The notes beneath the pieces were generated by a model. That model made no database searches. It was not told the DNA's origin and worked only from the letters and a program-made list of their open reading frames with translations. A program made the translations under genes and the position numbers. From assembly GCF_003234855.1 (NCBI RefSeq), contig NZ_QKTO01000001.1, positions 1 to 64,000 on the forward strand: a DNA stretch of 64,000 nt. Direction: 5' to 3'. This document shows positions 43,536 through 52,306 of this stretch, in pieces (positions within the stretch are counted from its first letter, which is position 1; each line of letters starts with the position of its first letter). The stretch is from Curtobacterium sp. MCBD17_032 (GTDB lineage Bacteria; Actinomycetota; Actinomycetes; Actinomycetales; Microbacteriaceae).

Positions 43536-45364
43536 CCGGCGCGCATTCGCAGGGCCGCCGCTTCGCTAGCCGACGAGCGCGCGGCTCCGCCGTCATGGCC
43601 GTCATCGCGGTGGTGGCGGTCATCCTCCCAGGAGCCACATCGACCGCGGCGTCCTGGAATGACCAGGAGTGGACACACGCTGGCATCGGTACCTCGGCGT
43701 TCCGATGTGGTTCCGACTCCGACTACACGACACAGTCATCAAGCCGATTCCTCAGCGGCACGCTCGCGGGCACCGACCTCGACACCGTGGCCGGCGTCCA
43801 CGGCCTCGACGTAACCAAGCCCAGCACGAACAGCGCGACCGTGGATCCGGTCACCGCTCCGGAGATCACCAGCACACCGACCGTCGCCGCGTTCGGGAAC
43901 CCGTTGAACGCCAGCGTTCTCGGCGATGTCCTCGGACTCGATCTCTCCGGGCTCGGAGTCGGCCTCCCGGCCGGTTCTGCCGGAGCGGTGAATCAGTACG
44001 CGAGGGCCACAGCCACGGGGCAATCGACCGCAGCATCCGGCCTCGTCAACGACTCCGGCGGCGTTCTCGTCACCGACTCGACTCCCATCGACCGTCTTCC
44101 AGATCCGGCGTCACTCACTCTCCGCCAGGCACTTCCCGCACTCAGCGGGGTCAGCGACGTCGGCCTCGAGGTCGGCGCCGTCGCATCGAGCGCAGAGCTC
44201 GACGGCTGCGCCTTGCTCCGCGACGCGATCTGGGGCGACGCAAGCACCAACGCTGCGAAAAGCAGCCCCGCTGATGCCACGACGGTCAGCTCCGTCTCCC
44301 GATCCGCCGCTCTCCCCGCCGGTGCGCGCCTTGTCCGTGACTACGGCATCGCGGGCCTCGGGCTGCGCATGGAAAGCCCTCTCGTCGGATCGCTCGTCAG
44401 CAGCGTCAACACCACCGTCACGACCCTGCAGAGCTCCATCGCACAACTCTCCGGCACGAACGGGCTCCTCTCCCGGGCGCTTCAGCAGGACATCGTCGGA
44501 GCGCTCACCAACGGGCTCCGCCTCGGCACCGTCTCTGGCACCGTCACCGTCGACGGAGTCGACCTGGCTAGTGCTGTCCGTCCGCTTCTGACTGATACCC
44601 TCACCGACGGGACCGTCAGCGTCGACCTAGCTTCCGGCAAGATCCGTGTCGACCTTGCTCACTTGCTCGGAGACCGCGAAACCGGACTCAACGATCTCCC
44701 TCCGAACACCGAACTCGTCGTCAACGCCGCAGTCCTCAACGGCATCTCCACCCGCGTTGGCGCACTCCTCGACGCCTGGACAGCCCGCGTCACCGCAGCA
44801 CTCACCGCCGCCATCAACACGCTTCAGGTTCGCGTCGCCCTCGACGTGAACCTCAATCTCGCCACCGCACCGCTCGTGCAACTCAACATCCGCATGAACA
44901 GCGGCGTCGAAGCCATCATGAACCGCCAGTCCAACCTCACCGTCGGCACGACCCTGCTCGGGCTGAACCTCGGCCTGCTCACCGGCGTCGTCAGCGCACT
45001 GGTCTCCGGGCTCATCACCGGCCTTCCAGCCGTCATCGTGTCCACGTTGACGTCGGCACTCTTCACGACGGTCGGTTCCCTCGGCAGCACCATCACCGCT
45101 GTCGCACGGCCGCTCCTCGGCGCGGTCGGCAGCGTCACCGACCGGCTCCCAGGCCTGCTGTCCGTCACAGTCAACGTGCACGACGAGACGACCGGAGGGC
45201 GTACCGCAACATCGGCCCGGACCGGCAGATACACGGTCGTGGCGCTTCGCATCCGCCTGCTCAGTGCGCTGCTCCCCACCGGCGCAGCAGGCATCGATCT
45301 GGCACGCTCGACTGTCGGCCCGGCCGTCGTCGACCTCCGCCGGACGAGTCCCTCGCCCTCATAG
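43532..45364 (+). CDS. Large secreted protein (choice-of-anchor G-like)
   Basis: A 610-residue protein, last gene of the operon. The N-terminus has a basic start, one hydrophobic segment (AVMAVIAVVAVILPGATSTAASW) and a SipW-like junction (NDQEWTHAGIGTSAF). The rest is a long Ala/Leu/Val/Thr-rich region of repeated amphipathic segments such as LVSSVNTTVTTLQSSIAQLSG, IKVDLA-like strands and VSALVSGLITGLPAVIVSTL. No wall anchor is present, and it has two cysteines near 51 and 229. The layout matches actinobacterial choice-of-anchor G proteins in memory. It may be a fibre or coat subunit held by the LAWTG protein. Confidence 0.8.
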   Translation: MTGAHSQGRRFASRRARGSAVMAVIAVVAVILPGATSTAASWNDQEWTHAGIGTSAFRCGSDSDYTTQSSSRFLSGTLAGTDLDTVAGVHGLDVTKPSTNSATVDPVTAPEITSTPTVAAFGNPLNASVLGDVLGLDLSGLGVGLPAGSAGAVNQYARATATGQSTAASGLVNDSGGVLVTDSTPIDRLPDPASLTLRQALPALSGVSDVGLEVGAVASSAELDGCALLRDAIWGDASTNAAKSSPADATTVSSVSRSAALPAGARLVRDYGIAGLGLRMESPLVGSLVSSVNTTVTTLQSSIAQLSGTNGLLSRALQQDIVGALTNGLRLGTVSGTVTVDGVDLASAVRPLLTDTLTDGTVSVDLASGKIRVDLAHLLGDRETGLNDLPPNTELVVNAAVLNGISTRVGALLDAWTARVTAALTAAINTLQVRVALDVNLNLATAPLVQLNIRMNSGVEAIMNRQSNLTVGTTLLGLNLGLLTGVVSALVSGLITGLPAVIVSTLTSALFTTVGSLGSTITAVARPLLGAVGSVTDRLPGLLSVTVNVHDETTGGRTATSARTGRYTVVALRIRLLSALLPTGAAGIDLARSTVGPAVVDLRRTSPSPS

Positions 45365-45465
45365 GGCGAAGCGGCCTTTGCTTTCGACTCGACCGCCGGT
45401 CGACGATGTCGGCCACTTCCGCGTGCCGACCGCTCAACGTCGGCCACGTGGCCACGCGGTTGCGC

Positions 45466-46509
45466 TTAGCGAGGCTCCTCGGAATCACTGTCGCTGGTAG
45501 CTCGGTCGAGCGCTGCGGCAAGGTCCGCCTCCGAGGGGAGCGCCGCCTTCACCGCAGGCGGGAGCAGGTCGTAGCTGGCGACCCCGATGGGGCTGTGGTG
45601 CGCGCCGAGTGAGTAGCGGACGACAGCGTCGTTCTTGTCCGCCACGAGAAGCAGCCCCACGGTGTCGGCGTGCTGGCTGCGACGCAGCTTGTCGTCGACG
45701 AGGGCGACGTAGAAGCCGAGCTGGCCGAGATACTCGGGCTTGAACTTCCCGGTCTTGAGCTCGATGACCACGTAGCGGAGTTGCTCGACGTGGAAGAAGA
45801 GAAGGTCGACGTAGAAGTCGTCGCCGTCAACGTCGAAGTGCACCTGCCGGCCGACGAACGCGAACCCCTCCCCCAGCTCGCGGAGCGTGTCGATAATGCG
45901 GTCGATGAGCGCTTGCTCGAGGTGGCGTTCCTTCGCGTCGCTGTCCAGCGCGAGGAAATCCAGGACGTATGGATCCTTCGTCAGCTGCTGCGCGAGGTCA
46001 GACTCCCCCGCAGGCAACGTCGCCGCGAAGTTCGACGGCGCCGCCTGAACACGAATGTGAGCTTCTGTGCGGATGTGGTGCTCGAGTACATTCCTCGACC
46101 AACCGTGCTCAACCGAATGCGCCGCGTACCAGTCCCGGGTGTGCTGGTCGTCGAGCCGGTCGAGGAGGACGGTGATGTGCCCCCACGGCAGTTGTGCAAC
46201 AGCCTGTTGCAGAACCTCCTCGCTCCTCCATGCGACCGCGAAGGCGCGCATATACGCGAGGTTGCGGGGCGAGAAGCCCTGCATGTCCGGGAACGCTGCG
46301 CGAAGATCGTCCGCAAGCCGACTGATCACCTTCGTGCCCCAGCCGTCCTGCTGCTGCCGCTGTCGAATAGTGCTGCCAATCCCCCAGTACAGCCGCACCA
46401 GCTCAGTGTTGACACGCCGCTGAGCCGTGAAGCGGGCGCGACGTACCTGCTGCTTCAGGTCAGCGAGAGCGGCAGCATAATTCGATGGCACCGGCGAGGA
46501 GGCGGACAT
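45466..46509 (-). CDS. DUF1016 (YhcG-type) PD-(D/E)XK nuclease
   Basis: A 347-residue protein. The N-terminal DUF1016 helical domain (about 10-150) contains VNTELVRLYWGIGSTIRQRQQQDGWGTKVI and NLAYMRAFAVAW. The C-terminal PD-(D/E)XK nuclease domain has a metal site in DFYVDLLFFH...YVVIELKTGKF near residues 255-280. YhcG-type proteins are often accessory genes in variable or defence regions. The ATG at 46509 has GGGAG upstream. It is divergent from lsr2. Confidence 0.92.
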   Translation of the reverse strand: MSASSPVPSNYAAALADLKQQVRRARFTAQRRVNTELVRLYWGIGSTIRQRQQQDGWGTKVISRLADDLRAAFPDMQGFSPRNLAYMRAFAVAWRSEEVLQQAVAQLPWGHITVLLDRLDDQHTRDWYAAHSVEHGWSRNVLEHHIRTEAHIRVQAAPSNFAATLPAGESDLAQQLTKDPYVLDFLALDSDAKERHLEQALIDRIIDTLRELGEGFAFVGRQVHFDVDGDDFYVDLLFFHVEQLRYVVIELKTGKFKPEYLGQLGFYVALVDDKLRRSQHADTVGLLLVADKNDAVVRYSLGAHHSPIGVASYDLLPPAVKAALPSEADLAAALDRATSDSDSEEPR

Positions 46510-46618
46510 GTCTTCATTCTCCCTGAGTCCGTTCAGCAACTCGCCCCCTGGAGGATCGAAGTGATGGGGCGTGTGCCACAGTGGACGTGCACTTCCCCTA
46601 CTGAAAGGCGGCGTTCCT

Positions 46619-46963
46619 ATGGCGCAGAAAGTCACCACGCAGCTCGTCGACGACTTGACTGGCGACACCATCGAAGACGGCAAGGGCCGAACCGTCACCT
46701 TTGGGTTCGACGGCACCAGCTACGAGATCGACCTCACCGACGACAACGCGGACCAGCTCCGCGAAGCGTTCTCCGACTACATCGCCGCAGCCCGCAAGAC
46801 CGGCAACCGCAGCGGCCGCGCATCCTCCGGCAGCGCGCCGAAGCGTGGGAACTCCGAGGAGCTTGGCAAGATCCGCGAGTGGGCTGCAGCCAACGGCCAC
46901 GAGGTCTCCTCCCGCGGCAGGATCAGCCAGGCCGTCCGGGACGCGTACGACGCAGCGCACTGA
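46619..46963 (+). CDS. lsr2: Lsr2-family nucleoid protein
   Basis: A 114-residue Lsr2 homologue, an H-NS-like DNA-bridging protein that silences AT-richer foreign DNA. The N-terminal dimerisation domain starts MAQKVTTQLVDDLTG, and the C-terminal DNA-binding domain holds the minor-groove motif SSRGRIS near residue 97. Its location directly before the lower-GC segment (47-49.5 kb) is suggestive. AAAGG lies upstream of the ATG at 46619. Confidence 0.94.
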   Translation: MAQKVTTQLVDDLTGDTIEDGKGRTVTFGFDGTSYEIDLTDDNADQLREAFSDYIAAARKTGNRSGRASSGSAPKRGNSEELGKIREWAAANGHEVSSRGRISQAVRDAYDAAH

Positions 46964-47073
46964 CGCCACTCCCCCAGACACGCAACGGCCGGTCAACCAT
47001 TAGGTAACCGGCCGTTGCTGTCTCGCCGGTATCGGTCTCTTATTTCAACTCAAAGCGCCACGGGCCCTCACCA

Positions 47074-48141
47074 CTAGCGCTTCTTCGGACGCTTCAGCCT
47101 CTTCGTCGCACGCCGAGCTGACGGAGGTATCCGCCCAACCCGAGGCACACCACCTCCCGGCGTCAAATTCATTTCTCGTACCAGTTCGTCCAACACGGGA
47201 TCTGAGGAAGTTACTGAATTCGAATAGACAGAATCGAGAAGCGCACCGTCCTCACCGAACAGCAAGCCATATGCGCGGTCAGCCTTGATCTGATACTGCT
47301 TTACCCGAACGTACTGAGCAAGTCGCTCCATTCCTATCGCGACGGGCATGCCTCTCGGGACAACGGCCGGGAAGATTGCGGCATACCCCCATATTCCTGC
47401 ATACCCGAGCACCGCGTGATGGTACTTCCGGTCTAAGCGCACGCGCTCAGCAAGCGTCCGCAAGGAGCCAATCAGCCCGGACTGAGCCCCGCCTGACAGA
47501 GACAACACATCCGCCCCCAACCTGAACCACCCTGGTCGTGAGGAACGATGAACGTCGTCTACCAGACGTAGTACCTCCGCAGAGGCGCGCATGGCGGGCT
47601 TTGTGACCGTCTCGCCCTCGGGAAGCCTATCGCGCACCATCCAGGTATTGAGCTGCATGCAGTTGTCGCTCACCATCGTACCGACCGCTGACTTTTGACG
47701 GCGCTTGCGATCGCGCTTGCTGGCGTCTGCTATTGAAGGATGGGCAGCTTTAACCTCATCTGGATCTTCCTCGACGAAGAGGTCGCCATCCAGAAAGAGC
47801 ATATAGAGATCTAGCTCATCCAGGGCTCGATAAAAGCCCCTCACCGGACTATCGGTCCGCCGTCGGATATACAGAAGGAACTCCGATGGCCGCTCACCAA
47901 TCTCTGCAATCACGGCGAGGTCATGCAAAGACAGAATTAGGGGTGGGCGATCCTCACCCAGGAGCGACGCCGCCTGGAGGTCGGCGAGGTTGGTTCCCAG
48001 CGGACCGATGTCATCAAGGAGGACTACGACGCTGCGTATTTCTCGCACGTGACTCAAGTCCGCCCACTGCCCTCCGCGCTCCCAAAACCCTCCGTTTTGC
48101 TCTATAAGCAAACGGAGACGCTCGGTCTTTCTCTGCCCCAT
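47074..48141 (-). CDS. C-terminal half of a broken nuclease-like protein
   Basis: A 355-residue open frame from an internal ATG. It carries no start signal of its own and begins inside the overlap with the frame at 48014. When one base in the T-run at 48128-48130 (A-run in the mRNA) is dropped, it continues the upstream gene smoothly. The helical segment TERLRLLIEQNGGFWE and the strand IRSVVVLLDDIGPLG are part of one domain. The end is basic (RRATKRLKRPKKR). I do not recognise the family. GC is visibly lower than in flanking genes, which fits recent acquisition. Confidence 0.7.
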   Translation of the reverse strand: MGQRKTERLRLLIEQNGGFWERGGQWADLSHVREIRSVVVLLDDIGPLGTNLADLQAASLLGEDRPPLILSLHDLAVIAEIGERPSEFLLYIRRRTDSPVRGFYRALDELDLYMLFLDGDLFVEEDPDEVKAAHPSIADASKRDRKRRQKSAVGTMVSDNCMQLNTWMVRDRLPEGETVTKPAMRASAEVLRLVDDVHRSSRPGWFRLGADVLSLSGGAQSGLIGSLRTLAERVRLDRKYHHAVLGYAGIWGYAAIFPAVVPRGMPVAIGMERLAQYVRVKQYQIKADRAYGLLFGEDGALLDSVYSNSVTSSDPVLDELVREMNLTPGGGVPRVGRIPPSARRATKRLKRPKKR

Positions 48142-49501
48142 GGCGAATAGTGGCTTTGAGGTCGTTCGTGAGACGCTTCACGTCCCCTCTGCGGGCTTGA
48201 TCCGCGATGGCCTTAGCCTTGACCTCGACGATGATTGCCACATCGTCCACGATGAACAGGGCGTCGCCCTCCACTTCGTCCGACGAGGACCGAAGGTCTT
48301 CCGCTTGTGGACCTAGGGCGTCGATGTGAGCCTGCTTCTTCGGTGCCATGTAGTGGTACGCAACCCGCCAAGCCTTCGTTCCAAGAACAGCTTCTAGATA
48401 CTTGATGGTCAAAGACTCACTGACCGGCTGTCGTGCCTTTTGGTCATATCTACGGACGTCCGTTGAGTTAGCAGCAAGTGATCGCTCGAACAAACGCCGC
48501 AGTATATCGAGCCCGATATCGTTCGAGGTGAGGACGTATCCACCCTCGCCGTCGTGAATCAGCGGACGCGTCAGAAACAGATTCTCACGGGTTAGCAGGT
48601 CAAACACTCGGTCGCCTGCTGATGCAGTGCTATCAAAATCTTGCGAGAAAGAGCTAAGAACCGCTGAAGCGATGCCCGGCGCAACTCCTGCTGCTTTTGC
48701 AATGTCTAGGGCAGAAATGATAGCTCGATCGCCCGGAAGGAACATAAGGCTAATCATTCCCTGTCGGAAGCGGGCGGCAACTTCATCGGGCAGTTCCGCC
48801 GGATGCACGTCTCGGTGACTCGACATAATCTCGCCGGTTTCATCTCGAAGCCGCGTGAGGCGTTCAGCAGAAATGTCTGTCAAGGCGGTTCGTATAGAGA
48901 GCATGTCGTCGTAGCTATATCCGAGGCGGCTCGACATCAGTTCGCGCACGATGGGCGTTGCAAACAAGGCGCGATCGTGATTATCGCGGATATGATCGTA
49001 CTGAAGGTTTCGAATATTTAGTACCGCACCTTGATATTCACTGGCAAGGCGAGCTATTGGCTCGGCGCGCAGGCGGCCCTCGGTAAGCAGCCGGTAGCTC
49101 GCCATTCGCGCAAGCTTCATGCAACGCTCGTGTAGCTCACCGATCACCTCATGTGGTCGGGTTGCCTCCCTCGGAACATCACTCAGCATGCGCGAAGGTC
49201 TTGATACGAGGATTGCGGCGAGAATCTCGACGGGTAGTGACGCTCCATCGACGGGTCCTAAGCGCGGATCTGGAACGATCGAAAACTCGCGCATCCTGAT
49301 GAGTTCAATCAGATCGAAGGCGTCGAGTTCAGCAATTCTGTCCAGGATCGCCGTCACTTCCCGCTCGACTGCTTCCCTGAGGACTGCCCTTACTTCGACC
49401 GGCGTCCTGCACGCGGCGAATGGCAGTAACTCTTCGGTGGGATCTCCGAGCATCTCGGGGTTGAAGTCCCCCAGTATGTTTCGGATCGGTACCTGATTCA
49501 T
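48014..49501 (-). CDS. N-terminal half of a broken nuclease-like protein
   Basis: A 495-residue open frame with a good GGAGGGAAGCTC ribosome-binding site before its ATG at 49501. The first 400 residues are helical with no family I recognise. Near residues 415-440 lies VEGDALFIVDDVAIIVEVKAK, a strand-turn-strand with Asp and ExK as in PD-(D/E)XK nucleases. The last 30 residues (after ATIRHGAEK) are low-complexity shadow sequence caused by the frameshift. The intact gene would be 47074-49501, about 808 residues (2428 bases, one more than a multiple of three). It lies beside an IS3 element. Confidence 0.72.
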   Translation of the reverse strand: MNQVPIRNILGDFNPEMLGDPTEELLPFAACRTPVEVRAVLREAVEREVTAILDRIAELDAFDLIELIRMREFSIVPDPRLGPVDGASLPVEILAAILVSRPSRMLSDVPREATRPHEVIGELHERCMKLARMASYRLLTEGRLRAEPIARLASEYQGAVLNIRNLQYDHIRDNHDRALFATPIVRELMSSRLGYSYDDMLSIRTALTDISAERLTRLRDETGEIMSSHRDVHPAELPDEVAARFRQGMISLMFLPGDRAIISALDIAKAAGVAPGIASAVLSSFSQDFDSTASAGDRVFDLLTRENLFLTRPLIHDGEGGYVLTSNDIGLDILRRLFERSLAANSTDVRRYDQKARQPVSESLTIKYLEAVLGTKAWRVAYHYMAPKKQAHIDALGPQAEDLRSSSDEVEGDALFIVDDVAIIVEVKAKAIADQARRGDVKRLTNDLKATIRHGAEKDRASPFAYRAKRRVLGARRAVGGLESRARNTQRRSPP

Positions 49502-49654
49502 GAGCTTCCCTCCACCTCTGTCGCCGATAGTAGGGCAGGTCGACGAGCTTGCATCCGCCGTGCCGCGCCGCGCACTGAGTGGTGCTGGGGTATACCCCAA
49601 TGCGACACACGGGGAAGCACGAATTCAGTGTGGTGTTTGGGTCCCTGCTGACTC

Positions 49655-49680
49655 GGGACTGCTGCAGGTTTCGTTGACTC
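49655..49680. repeat. Left terminal inverted repeat of the IS3 element
   Basis: Starts GGGACTGCTGCAGGTTT and ends GTTGACTC; complementary to 50893-50918 at 25 of 26 positions. Confidence 0.88.
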
Positions 49681-49686
49681 GTTCGT

Positions 49687-50556
49687 CTAGGCCGCGAGAG
49701 CGACCTGTGGGTTGATGATCGTCTCGTACTCGATCGGGGTCAACTTCCCCAGGCCACGTTGCCGCCACTTCCGGTGATAGGTCGCTTCGATCCAGGTAAT
49801 GATCGCCAGCCGGAGCTCTTCCCGAGTCGCCCAACGCTTCCGGTTCAGGACGTTCTTCTGCAGGAGCGCGAAGAACGATTCCATCGCAGCATTGTCCGCG
49901 CACGCACCGACTCGGCCCATCGATCCGAGCAGGCCGGCATCACCCAGCGAGCGGACGAACTTCTTCGACCGGAACTGACTACCGCGATCCGAGTGGACGA
50001 CCGTCCCGGTCGGATTCCGGCGGTGCACCGCCATCCGCAGGGCCGCGACGGCAAGCGAGGACCGCATACGATCGCCGATTGAGTAACCCACGATCCGGCG
50101 CGAGCAGGCGTCCTTGATCGCGCAGAGGTAGAGCTTGCCCTCACCAGTCGGGTGCTCAGTGATATCGGTCAGCCAGAGCTTGTCGAGGTCTGGCGCCGTG
50201 AACGCACGCCGGACCCGGTCGTCGTGCACCGGCGGCCCGGCCTTCCGGTTCAGGCCACGCTTCTTCGCGTGCAACGACCACAGCCGCTGCTGTGAACACA
50301 GCCGCCACACCCGCCGTTCCGAAACCCGGTGGCCGGCCGCGACGAGGTCGTCGGCGATGAACCGATACCCGAACGTTGGGTCGTCGCGGTGCGCATCAAT
50401 CGCTGCGTTGGTCAGGTGCGCGTCGTCCCAGTCCCGCTTCGACACCGGATCGGCGCGCCACCGATAGAACGCCTGCTTCGAGAAGCCCAGCACCCGGCAG
50501 GCCACCGCGACAGGAACACCGTCGTCGGCGAGTTCGAGGACCAGCGGGTAGATCAT
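49687..50556 (-). CDS. IS3-family transposase OrfB (DDE integrase)
   Basis: A 289-residue DDE transposase. An HTH_21-type region (FGYRFIADDLVAAGHRVSERRVWRL) precedes the catalytic core with Asp in LWLTDITEHPT, Asp in VVHSDRGSQF and Glu in ADNAAMESFFALLQKN. The start ATG overlaps the stop of OrfA by ATGA after an A-run (AAAATGA), the usual place of programmed frameshifting in IS3 elements, so the active enzyme may be an OrfAB fusion. It looks intact. Confidence 0.94.
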   Translation of the reverse strand: MIYPLVLELADDGVPVAVACRVLGFSKQAFYRWRADPVSKRDWDDAHLTNAAIDAHRDDPTFGYRFIADDLVAAGHRVSERRVWRLCSQQRLWSLHAKKRGLNRKAGPPVHDDRVRRAFTAPDLDKLWLTDITEHPTGEGKLYLCAIKDACSRRIVGYSIGDRMRSSLAVAALRMAVHRRNPTGTVVHSDRGSQFRSKKFVRSLGDAGLLGSMGRVGACADNAAMESFFALLQKNVLNRKRWATREELRLAIITWIEATYHRKWRQRGLGKLTPIEYETIINPQVALAA

Positions 50557-50849
50557 TTTGGGAGTTGTGACTGGGCGAAGTACGCCGCTGCCCGGCGGAG
50601 GATCTCGTTCTCCTGCTCGAGCAGCCGGATCCGTTTCTGCGCCTCCCGCAGCTCAGCCTGCTCCACCGCTTTCCCCGACGGCGACGCCGCGACACCGACG
50701 CCATCATCACGGTCCGCGAGGCGCAACCAGCGGGCCAGGCAGGACTCGGACACACCAAAGTCCTTCGCGACCTGCCGCACCGACGTCTCACCCTTCCGAG
50801 CGACCGCGATCACATCACGGCGGAACTCTTCCGGATACGCCTTCACCAT
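50553..50849 (-). CDS. IS3-family transposase OrfA
   Basis: A 98-residue protein. Residues about 5-45 are a helix-turn-helix (YPEEFRRDVIAVARKGETSVRQVAKDFGVS) and the rest a leucine-zipper coiled coil (LREAQKRIRLLEQENEILRRA). It binds the element ends. The methionine of MVKAYPEE is the family start; three upstream methionines extend the frame needlessly. Confidence 0.93.
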   Translation of the reverse strand: MVKAYPEEFRRDVIAVARKGETSVRQVAKDFGVSESCLARWLRLADRDDGVGVAASPSGKAVEQAELREAQKRIRLLEQENEILRRAAAYFAQSQLPK

Positions 50850-50892
50850 GGCGCACATCCTTCCAGCAGGAGCCAACGCCCCTACCTGTCAG

Positions 50893-50918
50893 GAGTCAAC
50901 CAAACCTGCAGCAGTCCC
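50893..50918. repeat. Right terminal inverted repeat of the IS3 element
   Basis: Starts GAGTCAACC and ends CTGCAGCAGTCCC; mate of 49655-49680 with a single mismatch. Confidence 0.88.
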
Positions 50919-51476
50919 CCACGACCGGTCCAGTCCAGCGGGTTGCACATCAACTGGGGCGAACAGGTCTGACGGCGCACTGCTTACTCACTGAAGCGCA
51001 CGTGAAACGCAACTGCGGCGAGCTCCAGCTGCTACCGACGAGACTGAAGGCCATGTCGATGAGCGCGCCATTCAACCCTGTCGGACAACCCGACCCCGAG
51101 GGAGTTCCGGTGGACTCCGAGTCCCTCAGCGAGATCGATCGTGAACGAGGCCAAGCTGAGCAAGTCGAGGCCGGCATCGACAACCAGGAGCCCGGAACCG
51201 TTGGTGCGGACCGACGGGAAGCGCTCCAGCCGGACGGGGACCCGGTTTTTCGCACGCCCCATCCAGGCGACCGGCTTCACCCCGACGACCTCACCTGACC
51301 TCAGCTACCCATCCGGCATGAAGCAGTGCGGACGTCGCGGGTTCGGTTACGTCAGAAGCACCGCTGCCCGTCCGCCCGTCCGTCCGTCAGCAGGGTGCTG
51401 ACTTGCAGCAACCCTTTTAGTGGCACGCGGCCGAGCCTGAGCGTTCTTGCCGCGGGGGTCCGCGTAGCGTTCATGC
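50919..51476. other. Region right of the IS element without a supported gene
   Basis: About 560 bp. Two overlapping frames on opposite strands (about 51054-51298 plus and 51032-51280 minus) both have GC-rich third positions and neither has a clear start or known motif, so I cannot choose. The sequence may be a remnant of a gene cut by the IS insertion. Confidence 0.45.
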
Positions 51477-51668
51477 GTGACACAGATCTCGACGCAGAAG
51501 CCGCATCGGGTCGCGTTCATCGGCGCGGCGGCGGTGATCCTGCTCGGGATCGCGCTGCTGATCAGTCCGTGGGACGGCCTGATCGTGGCGCTTGCGTGGG
51601 CGCTCATCATCGCTGGCGGCATCGCATCAGCGATGACGCTCTACTTCGTACGCGTCCCAAGCCGCTGA
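51477..51668 (+). CDS. Small membrane protein (63 residues)
   Basis: Starts at GTG. The product has two hydrophobic helices (VAFIGAAAVILLGIALLI and LIVALAWALIIAGGIASAM) with a short loop, and a basic first part (ISTQKPHR). I recognise no family. It precedes the MarR gene by 17 bp and is probably co-transcribed with it. Confidence 0.72.
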   Translation: MTQISTQKPHRVAFIGAAAVILLGIALLISPWDGLIVALAWALIIAGGIASAMTLYFVRVPSR

Positions 51669-51685
51669 ATGCGTCCAGGGATCTG

Positions 51686-52306
51686 ATGACGAGCGAGGAC
51701 AACGCCCGCAACGCGCATCGCGTCTGCGCAGAAAAGCCCAGCAGTCAGGCCGGGGCGGCGGCCATCGAGGCCCTGCAGTCGCTGAGCGACAGCGTGCACG
51801 ACGCTGACGAGCGAGCGCTCCGCGCGCTCCAGATGCGTCCGATCGACGCGCTGGCACTGCTGCACCTGGTCGAGGCCAGCCGCGGAGGTCGGTTCCTGAG
51901 ACCGACCGAGCTCGCTGTGAGACTGCACCTCACCACTGCCGGGGTCACCAAGCTCGTCGATCGTCTCAGCAGAGCCGAGCGCGTGGATCGCCGTCCGAAC
52001 CCGCGGGATCGCCGCAGTGTGGCCCTGGTTCCGACCGCGACCGGGACCGCGGACCTGACGCGGGCGTACGGCCACATCCACACACCGTTGATCACCGTCA
52101 TCAACGAACTCTCCGACGCCGAAGCGACCGTGGTGGCACGTTTCGCCACGCGGTTCGCCGAGGCGCTCCGTCAGGACAGCGACCAGAACGAGCCTTTCCC
52201 TGCCGGCTTGACCGAGCCGCTGCTCCGAGCAGGAGACAGCGCAGTTGAGGGGAGCTCGTCCAATCGAGGGCCCGCAAACCGGCCGCCGCCAATTCCGACC
52301 CCCTAG
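51686..52306 (+). CDS. MarR-family regulator
   Basis: A 206-residue MarR regulator. The winged helix spans about residues 50-125 (DALALLHLVEASRGGRFLRPTELAVRL, TTAGVTKLVDRLSRAERVDRR, NPRDRRSVALVP). The N- and C-terminal tails are longer than usual; the C-terminal 45 residues are Pro/Gly/Ser-rich and probably disordered. No good ribosome-binding site precedes the ATG, which suits coupling to the small membrane gene upstream. Targets unknown. Confidence 0.88.
   Translation: MTSEDNARNAHRVCAEKPSSQAGAAAIEALQSLSDSVHDADERALRALQMRPIDALALLHLVEASRGGRFLRPTELAVRLHLTTAGVTKLVDRLSRAERVDRRPNPRDRRSVALVPTATGTADLTRAYGHIHTPLITVINELSDAEATVVARFATRFAEALRQDSDQNEPFPAGLTEPLLRAGDSAVEGSSSNRGPANRPPPIPTP

Larger units (their letters stand above)
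49655..50918. mobile_element. Complete IS3-family insertion sequence
   Basis: A 1264-bp element with 26-bp terminal inverted repeats (49655-49680 and 50893-50918, one mismatch) around two leftward overlapping transposase genes. No clear target duplication is seen at the ends, so the exact boundaries may be off by a few bases or the flanks have changed. It sits 153 bp from the start of the broken nuclease-like gene, within the accessory region. Confidence 0.9.

Noticed and set aside
51032-51280. 82-residue minus-strand frame near the IS element
   Set aside because: Overlaps an equally plausible plus-strand frame (51054-51298). No start signal, motif or family separates them.
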